Shown here piece by piece: positions 1-5,233 of a stretch of 5,233 nt of DNA. This DNA is from a bacterium (GTDB lineage Bacteria > Bacillota > Clostridia > Oscillospirales > Acutalibacteraceae), in contig JAHLBL010000132.1 of NCBI GenBank assembly GCA_020625635.1, positions 1-5,233 on the forward strand, in the 5' to 3' direction. Each line of letters begins with the position of its first letter. Within the stretch, counting starts at the first letter, position 1. Made by a program: the position numbers and the translations under genes. Below the pieces are notes generated by a model, which made no database searches, was not told the origin of the DNA, and saw only the letters and a program-made list of their open reading frames with translations.

Positions 1-440
1 CACAGCTCCTCTACGGAGTCGCCCTGCTCAAATGCCTTTGAGCTGTAGATAAGCGCGCCGAGGATCGGTATGAAAAGGATCGATTTTCTGCCTTCGAACA
101 GCTCGGTTATTTTATAGGAAACAAACAAAAACCCGAAGCACGCCGCGATCTCAATGAAATAAACGCCGAGGAAGGAGTCGCGCGAGATAAAGTAAGCGAT
201 AGTGTGGAGAAAGTACAGCACGGGACCTTTCTGCTCGAAAATATCCCTGTACATTACTTCTCCGTTGCCGACAGACTTTCCGACCGTAAAAAAGCAGTTC
301 GCGTCGTCCCAGTTGTTCATGGGATAAAGCGGAGAGGATTTTGAGCATATTGTGATCGTGATTACGGAAAAAATGAAAATCAGCGCCGCCGCAAACAGAT
401 TTGCCGTGCGCGCGTCCGACAGCTTTCTGGGTAAAGACAT
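1..440 (-). CDS. Membrane glycosyltransferase-like protein, family 39 (ArnT/PMT-like) type, N-terminal part
   Basis: This open frame begins at the ATG at 440-438 and stays open for 146 codons to the window edge, so the C-terminal part is missing. The start follows AAAGG (451-455) at 10 nt. Residues 14-33 form a hydrophobic first membrane segment. After it comes an outside loop with the acidic pair D45-D46 (NNWDDANCF) and then YRDIFEQKGP at 64-73. Further hydrophobic segments lie at about 90-108 and 121-133. An acidic residue in the first loop followed by a YRD-x-F-x-x-KGP motif is typical of GT-C glycosyltransferases of family 39, which move sugars from polyprenyl-phosphate carriers outside the membrane. 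That class is inferred from recalled motifs; donor and acceptor are unknown. A 99-codon open frame (450-151) overlaps it in another phase, but its product is Arg/His-rich without membrane character, so I reject it. A terminator and its own promoter separate this gene from the ABC transporter upstream. Confidence 0.72.
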   Translation of the reverse strand, partial: MSLPRKLSDARTANLFAAALIFIFSVITITICSKSSPLYPMNNWDDANCFFTVGKSVGNGEVMYRDIFEQKGPVLYFLHTIAYFISRDSFLGVYFIEIAACFGFLFVSYKITELFEGRKSILFIPILGALIYSSKAFEQGDSVEEL

Positions 441-462
441 AAATAAACATCCTTTCCCTATA

Positions 463-471
463 AATATAACA
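463..471 (-). promoter_or_regulatory. Extended -10 promoter for the glycosyltransferase-like gene
   Basis: On the minus strand this reads TGTTATATT, which is a TGn extension plus a -10 hexamer matching TATAAT at 5 of 6 positions. There is no good -35; CTTTAT at 491-486 is 17 nt upstream but weak, and extended -10 promoters can work without one. Runs of A and T lie just upstream (472-490). Transcription would start near 456, giving a leader of only about 16 nt that still contains the AAAGG ribosome binding site. The assignment is by pattern only. Confidence 0.4.
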
Positions 472-504
472 TATTTTTTTAAAAAATAAAGCTTTTTATA
501 AGAA

Positions 505-532
505 ACGGGGCTGTCCGATTGAACAGCCCCGT
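505..532 (-). terminator. Rho-independent terminator after the ABC transporter gene
   Basis: A perfect 10-bp stem (ACGGGGCTGT pairing with ACAGCCCCGT) encloses an 8-nt loop. It sits 14 nt past the transporter stop codon at 547-549. On the minus strand the stem is followed by TTCTTATAAAAAGC, so the U tract is short and interrupted. The GC-rich stem and its position make it a convincing end for the transporter transcript. On the plus strand the stem is followed by AAAATTACG, so it should not terminate in that direction. Confidence 0.85.
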
Positions 533-546
533 AAAATTACGTGGTA

Positions 547-3207
547 TTACTCCGTTCTCAAAGCGATCACGGGGTCTTTTTTGGCGGCGATTCTCGCGGG
601 CACAAGACCTGCGATGAATGTCAGCAGCATACTGATGAGCACCAGCACAGCGCCTCCGACAGGCGGGAGCTGAGCAACGTTGCTGATTTCCGCGGCGTTT
701 TCGATAATGAAGTTGATCGGTATATTGAGCAGAAGGGTGATCCCTATGCCTATTATACCTGCCGCAAAGCCGATAATCAGCGTTTCGGCATTGAATACGC
801 GGCTGACGTCGCGTTTGCGCGCGCCGATCGCGCGGAGCACGCCGATCTCCTTTGTGCGTTCAAGCACTGAGATATAGGTGATAATTCCGATCATTATCGA
901 CGACACTATCAGCGAAATCGAGACAAATCCGATAAGCACGTAGCTGATTGCGTTTATGATGGTGGTTACGGAGTCCATCATAAGTCCGATGTAGTCGGTG
1001 TAGCTTATCTTGTCCTTTTCCTTGACGCTGTCGTTATACTCGCTGATGATCCTCTCGATGTCGTCCTTGCTCTCGAAGTCCTTGGGGTATATGTCGATCT
1101 CCGACGGAGTTTTCAGGTCGGCAACGCCGAGAAGCTTGAGGTTGTTCTCGTAGGTAGCGTCCTTGGTCGCCTGCTTAAGCATTTTCTGATATGTCAGGAC
1201 GATCTCGCTTTCTTTCATACCCTGTTCCTGCATCTGCTCGATATAAGCCATATTCTGCTGCTGCTGAGCTTCGGGTAAGGTCGCGATGTAAGCCTTTACG
1301 TCGTCCATAGTCATATTGTCGTACTGGTCCTCGTCGGGGAATGCCAGTCCCGTAAAGACGTTGATGTCTTTATGCTTTTTCTGCTGCTTAACGATTTCGC
1401 TGTCGTTGACCTTGCCGATAAGGTATTCCATAAGGTCGCGGCGGTAGCCTACTCCGCCGTAACGGTTCACATCGTTGGTAGCTTCCTCAGCCTGAACGAT
1501 GCCGACTATTTTGATGGTCTTTGCCTTTTTGAGCCTGCCTGTGATAAACGGCTCGTCATCGGTGTGGTCTGTCCATGTTCCGTCGGGGTTCTTGGTGAAG
1601 TAATCGGTGTTTATGAGCATTTTATATTTTTGCTTCATAAGCTTGTCATAGCTCACGGTGACAGGCTTTATCTTTTCGGTCTTTTCGCCGTTTGAGGATT
1701 TTTTGAGGTTTTTGATCAGCTTTTCGGTGTCCATAAGACCGAGGCTGTAGAGCGTGTAGTCGCTGATGTGACCGTATTTATCGAGGACGATAACAGCCTC
1801 GTCATAGCTGCGGGGGAAGCTTCCGCGGATAACCTTGTAGGTTTCGTTCAGTATTTTTTCGTCGGACGAAAGCTGAAGCCATACGTTGTCGTTGTCGAGA
1901 CTGGTAAGAGCGTCAAGGCTTACGGCGCTGTTCTCGGTTGTGGGGCTCTGCTGGAAGCCTATGTCGGCGAGTAGGGTGGAGGGGTTTACCTGTTTAAGTC
2001 CCTTTGAGGTGTCCGCACGGTAAATGTTGAGCTGTGTGCTGTAGAGATAGGTTATCTCTGAGACGTAGTTATTGATATCGCATTTATCCGATTCGATGTA
2101 TTTTTTAAAGTCGGTGAGGTTGTTCTCCGAGGTTCCGCTCGTGAAAGCCTCAAGGACATCGCCCATAATATTGTAAGACTTTGCCGATTTGCCGTCGCTC
2201 TGCGTGCCGTCGTCATCCCTTAGTCCCATAAACGCGGACATAAGTCCCGACATATCGCTCGTTTCGTCCATGATCCGCAGCGGATATGAGGTCAGCGTCT
2301 CGCGCTGGACGTTTTCGATGTAAAGCTGGATTCCGTTGGAGAGCGAAAGTATCAGGGCTATTCCGATAATACCGATAGAGCCCGCGAACGATACAAGAAA
2401 GGTTCTGCCCTTTTTGGTGCGCAGGTTGTTGAAGCTGAGCGAAAGCGCCGTGAAAAAGGACATAGAGGTTTTTTTCTGGCGTTTTTTCTTTTCTTTCGCC
2501 TTGATTTTCTCCTTTTCAACGCTTTCGTCCTCGTAGGGCGCGCTGTCGGCGGTTATTTTTCCGTCAAGCAGGTTGATGATTCGCGTTGAATATTTCTCGG
2601 CGAGCTCGGGATTATGAGTTACCATAATTACGAGCCTGTCCTTGGAAACCTCCTTCAGCAGCTCCATTATCTGTACGCTGGTTTCGGAGTCGAGCGCGCC
2701 TGTAGGCTCGTCGGCAAGGAGGATATCGGGGTTGTTTACGAGAGCTCTCGCGATCGCTACGCGCTGCATCTGACCGCCCGAGAGCTGATTCGGCTTCTTG
2801 TGGAGCTGATCGCCGAGACCTACGGTTTCGAGGACCTCGCGGGCGCGCTGTCTGCGCGTTGCTCTCGGAACGCCCGAAATCGTCAGCGCGAGCTCGACGT
2901 TGGAGAGCACGCTCTGGTGGGATATGAGGTTGTAGCTCTGGAACACAAATCCGATACTGTGGTTGCGGTAGGTGTCCCAGTCACGGGCAGAGAAATCCTT
3001 GGTCGATTTTCCGTTGATAAAAAGATCGCCGTCGGTGTACTTGTCGAGTCCGCCGATGATGTTCAGCAGGGTGGTCTTTCCGCAGCCCGACTGACCGAGC
3101 ACGGAAACGAACTCGTTCTTTCTGAAGTTGACGCTTACTCCGCACAGAGCCTTTACGACCGAGCTTCCGACCTTGTAATTCTTGGTTATGTTTCTTAGAC
3201 TCAGCAT
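547..3207 (-). CDS. Fused ABC transporter, ATP-binding domain plus MacB/FtsX-type permease
   Basis: This 886-residue protein joins an ATPase and a permease in one chain. The N-terminal ATPase (about 1-225) has Walker A GQSGCGKT (38-45), Q-loop Q90, signature LSGGQ (142-146), Walker B ILLADE (162-167) and switch H198, so all catalytic motifs are intact. A charged Lys/Glu-rich linker (about 225-247) leads to membrane segment 1 (about 270-290). A soluble region of about 460 residues follows, presumably outside the cell. Three C-terminal membrane segments lie near 759-780, 809-835 and 853-871, with LERTKEIGVLRAIGA between the first two. This is the four-segment MacB/FtsX layout, which uses ATP-driven movement of the outer domain rather than a classical channel. 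Relatives export antibiotics, toxins or lipoproteins or act in peptide resistance; the substrate here is unknown. No sensor kinase, membrane-fusion or outer-membrane partner is seen nearby. I chose the ATG at 3207 because GAAAGG (3217-3222) lies 9 nt upstream; the in-frame ATG at 3216 abuts that site and would add only Met-Arg-His. Confidence 0.93.
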   Translation of the reverse strand: MLSLRNITKNYKVGSSVVKALCGVSVNFRKNEFVSVLGQSGCGKTTLLNIIGGLDKYTDGDLFINGKSTKDFSARDWDTYRNHSIGFVFQSYNLISHQSVLSNVELALTISGVPRATRRQRAREVLETVGLGDQLHKKPNQLSGGQMQRVAIARALVNNPDILLADEPTGALDSETSVQIMELLKEVSKDRLVIMVTHNPELAEKYSTRIINLLDGKITADSAPYEDESVEKEKIKAKEKKKRQKKTSMSFFTALSLSFNNLRTKKGRTFLVSFAGSIGIIGIALILSLSNGIQLYIENVQRETLTSYPLRIMDETSDMSGLMSAFMGLRDDDGTQSDGKSAKSYNIMGDVLEAFTSGTSENNLTDFKKYIESDKCDINNYVSEITYLYSTQLNIYRADTSKGLKQVNPSTLLADIGFQQSPTTENSAVSLDALTSLDNDNVWLQLSSDEKILNETYKVIRGSFPRSYDEAVIVLDKYGHISDYTLYSLGLMDTEKLIKNLKKSSNGEKTEKIKPVTVSYDKLMKQKYKMLINTDYFTKNPDGTWTDHTDDEPFITGRLKKAKTIKIVGIVQAEEATNDVNRYGGVGYRRDLMEYLIGKVNDSEIVKQQKKHKDINVFTGLAFPDEDQYDNMTMDDVKAYIATLPEAQQQQNMAYIEQMQEQGMKESEIVLTYQKMLKQATKDATYENNLKLLGVADLKTPSEIDIYPKDFESKDDIERIISEYNDSVKEKDKISYTDYIGLMMDSVTTIINAISYVLIGFVSISLIVSSIMIGIITYISVLERTKEIGVLRAIGARKRDVSRVFNAETLIIGFAAGIIGIGITLLLNIPINFIIENAAEISNVAQLPPVGGAVLVLISMLLTFIAGLVPARIAAKKDPVIALRTE

Positions 3208-3216
3208 ATGCCTCAT

Positions 3217-3222
3217 CCTTTC
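3217..3222 (-). promoter_or_regulatory. Ribosome binding site that decides the ABC transporter start
   Basis: GAAAGG on the minus strand lies 9 nt before the ATG at 3207 but directly touches the in-frame ATG at 3216. Ribosomes need a spacer of several bases, so the downstream ATG is the likely start. A second weak AGG lies between the two ATGs. The glycosyltransferase-like gene uses the same AAAGGATG arrangement with its true start further downstream. Confidence 0.65.
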
Positions 3223-3243
3223 GATTGGTTATAGTTTTAGGCG

Positions 3244-3274
3244 ATCCGCACACCTGAATTATGCGGTATTGCCT
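3244..3274 (+). repeat. 31-bp inverted repeat, left copy
   Basis: This segment is the exact reverse complement of 5193-5223 over 31 bases. The match breaks off at both ends (3243 and 3275 do not pair), although a few flanking bases still agree. The copy also holds a small hairpin, CCGCA (3246-3250) and TGCGG (3262-3266), around an 11-nt loop. It lies between the ABC transporter ribosome binding site and its predicted -10 element, so it should be part of the transporter leader RNA. Its function is unknown. Confidence 0.9.
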
Positions 3275-3276
3275 TT

Positions 3277-3305
3277 ATTGTAAAGCATTGGCAGCTTTCA
3301 GACAA
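3277..3305 (-). promoter_or_regulatory. Candidate sigma-A-type promoter of the ABC transporter gene
   Basis: On the minus strand the -35 candidate TTGTCT (3305-3300, 4 of 6 matches) is separated by exactly 17 nt from the -10 candidate TACAAT (3282-3277, 5 of 6 matches). Transcription would begin near 3270, giving a leader of about 63 nt containing most of the 31-bp repeat. A short inverted repeat, AAAGC (3282-3286) and GCTTT (3294-3298), falls in the spacer and overlaps the -10, so it might be an operator. Another -35-like TTGGCA lies upstream at 3329-3324. Confidence 0.5.
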
Positions 3306-3352
3306 TATATATAATTATTAAAATGCCAACACCGAAAAAGGAATATAATCAA

Positions 3353-3377
3353 AAAGCTGCCGCACTGCGACAGCTTT
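3353..3377 (-). terminator. Rho-independent terminator of the transketolase operon
   Basis: An 11-bp stem with one G-U pair and a 3-nt loop (AGT on the minus strand) begins 7 nt past the stop codon of the second transketolase gene. The stem is AAAGCTGTCGC pairing with GCGGCAGCTTT. It runs into TTTTTGATT on the minus strand, counting the last three stem bases, which is a good U tract. It should end the operon and insulate the ABC transporter gene. In the plus direction the stem is followed by AGACATTTTATTTT, so weak two-way action is possible. Confidence 0.88.
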
Positions 3378-3384
3378 AGACATT

Positions 3385-4329
3385 TTATTTTCCGACAACC
3401 TGTCTGATGACCTTGCCGATGTTAGTTTCGGTGAGACCGAACTTCTCGAGAAGCTCCCACGCGGGACCGCTGTAGCCGAAGCAGTCGTTCACGCCGATAC
3501 GCGTAACCTTTACGGGGAACTCGCTGCTTGTGACCTCGCACACAGCGTCGGCAAGTCCGCCGATAATGTTGTGCTCCTCAACGGTGATGATCTGTCCGCA
3601 TTCCTTAGCTGCCTTTACGACGATTTCACGGTCAATGGGCTTGATTGTGTGGATGTTGATAAGACGGGCGTTGATACCCTCGCTCTCGAGCGCGAGAACA
3701 GCCTTTCTCGCCTCGTTTACGCAGAGACCCGAAGCGATAACGGCAACGTCGCTGCCCTCGTGAAGAGTGATGCCCTTGCCGAGCTCGAACTTATATGTCG
3801 CGGGGTCGTTGAAGCTGTCAATAGCAAGACGACCGAGACGGATATATACGGGACCTACATGATTAACGGCGGCCTTGGTAGCCTCCATCATCTCGAAGTG
3901 GTCGGCGGGATTGAGCACCATCATACCCGGGAGCGTGCGCATAAGAGCTACGTCCTCGAGGCACTGATGTGTCGCGCCGTCCTCGCCCGTGGAGATACCC
4001 GCGTGCGAGCCCGCGATTTTTACGTTGAGATTGGGGTACGCTACGGAGTTGCGGATCTGCTCGTAAGCGCGTCCCGTGGCGAACATCGCGAACGAAGCGG
4101 CAACGGGGATCTTACCAGCTGCTGCGAGACCCGCGGCAACGCCTATCATATTTCCCTCGGCAATACCGCAGTTGCGGAAGCGCTCGGGATAAGCCTTCTG
4201 AAAGATTGATGTTTTTGTAGCCGCCGCAAGGTCAGCGTCGAGAACTACAATGTCCTTGTTGGTTTCAGCCATCTCGCAGAGGGCCATTCCGAAGCTCTCT
4301 CTGGTAGCCTTACATACTGTTTCTGCCAT
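3385..4329 (-). CDS. Transketolase, C-terminal subunit
   Basis: This 314-residue protein is the pyrimidine-binding and C-terminal half of a split transketolase. With its partner it transfers two-carbon ketol units between sugar phosphates in the non-oxidative pentose phosphate pathway in the cytosol, using thiamine diphosphate. The pyrimidine domain spans about 5-170. CGIAEGNM carries E58, equivalent to the glutamate that activates the cofactor (E411 in E. coli TktA). GEDGATHQ (115-122) matches the family DGPTHQ motif with H121. The C-terminal domain spans about 190-305 and includes TVEEHNIIGGL. Length is normal for a stand-alone subunit. Its ATG shares one base with the TAA of the upstream gene (TAATG), and GGAGG (4340-4344) lies 10 nt before the start inside that gene, which suggests translational coupling and equal subunit amounts. 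The exact sugar preference is inferred; related split enzymes act on other ketose phosphates. Confidence 0.94.
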   Translation of the reverse strand: MAETVCKATRESFGMALCEMAETNKDIVVLDADLAAATKTSIFQKAYPERFRNCGIAEGNMIGVAAGLAAAGKIPVAASFAMFATGRAYEQIRNSVAYPNLNVKIAGSHAGISTGEDGATHQCLEDVALMRTLPGMMVLNPADHFEMMEATKAAVNHVGPVYIRLGRLAIDSFNDPATYKFELGKGITLHEGSDVAVIASGLCVNEARKAVLALESEGINARLINIHTIKPIDREIVVKAAKECGQIITVEEHNIIGGLADAVCEVTSSEFPVKVTRIGVNDCFGYSGPAWELLEKFGLTETNIGKVIRQVVGK

Positions 4330-5174
4330 TATACCTCAGCCTCCAGTCTTGCGATTGTGTCTTCAAGTTCCTTAACAGCGATTTCGTATTCCTGATCGTT
4401 GCAGGCTTTTCCGTGCCAGCCGACCTGGTTCTCCATAAAGCTTACGCCCTTGCCCTTAACAGTACGGGCGAGGATAGCGAACGGCTTGCCCTTGGTGGCG
4501 CGCGCCTTGTTGAGAGCTGCCTCGATTTCCTCAAAGCTGTGACCGTCGATCTTAACGACCTCAAATCCGAAGGACTCGAATTTCTTGTCGAGAGGCTCGA
4601 TACCGCCGACCTCGGCTACTGTTCCGTCGATCTGGAGACCGTTCTGGTCTACGAATACTACGAGGTTGTCAAGGTTGTTGTGAGCGGCGAACATAGCTGC
4701 CTCCCAGACCTCGCCTTCCTCACATTCACCGTCGCCGAGTACGGTGTATACACGATAATCCTTGTTGTCGATTTTTGCGGCAAGAGCCATTCCGCATGCC
4801 GCGGAAATACCCTGACCGAGTGAGCCTGAGCTCATATCTATACCGGGGGTGCTCTTCATATCGGGGTGTCCCTGAAGCATCGCGCCGACGTGACGCAGCG
4901 AGGTGAGCTCCTCCCAGTCAAAATAGCCTTTCATCGCCAGCACCGCGTAGAGACTCGGGCAGCAGTGACCCTTTGAAAGGACAAAACGGTCACGGTCCGG
5001 GTTATCGGGATTCGCGGAGTCGACATTCATCTCGTTGAAATAAAGGTAAGTAAAGATATCCGCCGCTGAAAGCGAGCCGCCGGGATGTCCCGACTTTGCG
5101 TGATATGTTCCGATGATAGCGCCAAGTCTTGCCTTTGCGGCGTAGACCTTGAGCTGTGCAAATGAGTTAGCCAT
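4329..5174 (-). CDS. Transketolase, N-terminal subunit
   Basis: This 281-residue protein is the diphosphate-binding half of the split transketolase. Visible motifs are KSGHPGGSLS (27-36, H30), LSKGH (66-70, H70), QGHPD (101-105), GSLGQG (117-122) and the thiamine diphosphate/magnesium motif GDGE (147-150) with N178. D148 and N178 are 30 residues apart, as are D155 and N185 in E. coli transketolase. VGWHGKA near the C terminus supplies another likely substrate-side histidine. I place the start at the ATG at 5174 because AGGAGG (5182-5187) lies 7 nt before it; extending to a TTG at 5198 would put the ribosome binding site inside the gene. It is the first gene of the operon and its promoter must lie at or beyond the right edge. 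One oddity is Cys71-Cys72 directly after H70, where small residues such as Ala or Ser are usual. The overall assignment is secure; substrate detail is inferred. Confidence 0.94.
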   Translation of the reverse strand: MANSFAQLKVYAAKARLGAIIGTYHAKSGHPGGSLSAADIFTYLYFNEMNVDSANPDNPDRDRFVLSKGHCCPSLYAVLAMKGYFDWEELTSLRHVGAMLQGHPDMKSTPGIDMSSGSLGQGISAACGMALAAKIDNKDYRVYTVLGDGECEEGEVWEAAMFAAHNNLDNLVVFVDQNGLQIDGTVAEVGGIEPLDKKFESFGFEVVKIDGHSFEEIEAALNKARATKGKPFAILARTVKGKGVSFMENQVGWHGKACNDQEYEIAVKELEDTIARLEAEV

Positions 5175-5181
5175 GATTACT

Positions 5182-5187
5182 CCTCCT
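5182..5187 (-). promoter_or_regulatory. Strong ribosome binding site of the transketolase operon
   Basis: AGGAGG on the minus strand, a full match to the anti-Shine-Dalgarno core, sits 7 nt upstream of the ATG at 5174. It rules out the longer TTG-initiated frame from 5198. The right copy of the 31-bp repeat ends only 5 nt upstream of it, so a structure formed by the repeat could affect access to this site. Confidence 0.85.
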
Positions 5188-5192
5188 TGTAT

Positions 5193-5223
5193 AGGCAATA
5201 CCGCATAATTCAGGTGTGCGGAT
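5193..5223 (-). repeat. 31-bp inverted repeat, right copy
   Basis: This is the exact reverse complement of 3244-3274. It lies just upstream of the transketolase ribosome binding site, in the untranslated leader or promoter region, with the CCGCA/TGCGG hairpin at 5201-5205 and 5217-5221. The remaining 10 bases to the window edge show nothing recognisable. Relative to their downstream genes the two copies have opposite orientation, so this is not a shared same-sense operator or riboswitch placed identically before both genes. Confidence 0.9.
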
Positions 5224-5233
5224 TGCGTAGTCA

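Noticed and set aside
151..450. 99-codon minus-strand open frame overlapping the glycosyltransferase-like gene
   Set aside because: Its product is Arg/His-rich with no domain character, while the frame starting at 440 encodes a clear membrane protein with family 39 motifs and continues to the window edge.
1250..1268. Short CTG triplet run as a microsatellite
   Set aside because: It has only a few repeats and encodes the QQQQ stretch of the transporter in frame; too short to call a repeat feature.
2614..3198. 194-codon plus-strand open frame
   Set aside because: It lies wholly antisense to the ATPase domain, whose motifs are all intact, and it shows no recognisable domain or ribosome binding site.
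2981..3253. 90-codon minus-strand open frame crossing the transporter start
   Set aside because: It is a shifted frame over the ATPase domain with a highly basic, low-information product and no ribosome binding site of its own.
3571..4209. 212-codon plus-strand open frame
   Set aside because: It is antisense to the C-terminal transketolase subunit; the long open frame is a by-product of that gene's codon use.
4413..4823. 136-codon plus-strand open frame
   Set aside because: It is antisense to the N-terminal transketolase subunit and has no recognisable domain.
3244..5223. Reading the 31-bp repeats as terminal inverted repeats of an insertion sequence
   Set aside because: No transposase is enclosed, the cargo is an intact housekeeping operon with normal base composition, and the bases just outside the two copies show no target-site duplication.

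Overview
The window looks like chromosomal DNA from a low-to-middle-GC Gram-positive gut-type bacterium, most likely a clostridium of the Ruminococcus/Oscillospiraceae kind. The reasons are the strong AGGAGG and AAAGG ribosome binding sites, the AT-rich intergenic stretches beside roughly 50% GC genes, a transketolase split into two subunits, and a fused FtsX-type ABC transporter. This placement is an inference from style, not from a marker gene.

All four genes read on the minus strand, so transcription runs from high to low coordinates. At 5174-3385 lies a two-gene operon for the N- and C-terminal halves of a split transketolase, joined by a one-base stop/start overlap (TAATG) and closed by a clear hairpin terminator at 3353-3377. 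A promoter-bearing gap follows, then a single long gene (3207-547) for an ABC transporter with its ATPase and FtsX/MacB-type permease in one chain, closed by a second hairpin terminator at 505-532. After a short AT-rich gap with an extended -10 promoter, a membrane protein resembling family 39 glycosyltransferases starts at 440 and runs off the left edge.

The three units appear to be transcribed separately and share no obvious pathway: central sugar-phosphate metabolism, membrane export or stress, and cell-surface glycosylation. There is no mobile-element gene, CRISPR array, tRNA or rRNA in the window.

The one striking non-coding signal is a perfect 31-bp inverted repeat at 3244-3274 and 5193-5223 that brackets the transketolase operon. 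One copy sits in the transketolase leader just upstream of its ribosome binding site, and the other sits in the predicted leader of the ABC transporter mRNA. The two leaders would therefore carry complementary RNA. No complete new biological system is evident; this repeat pair is the observation most worth following.
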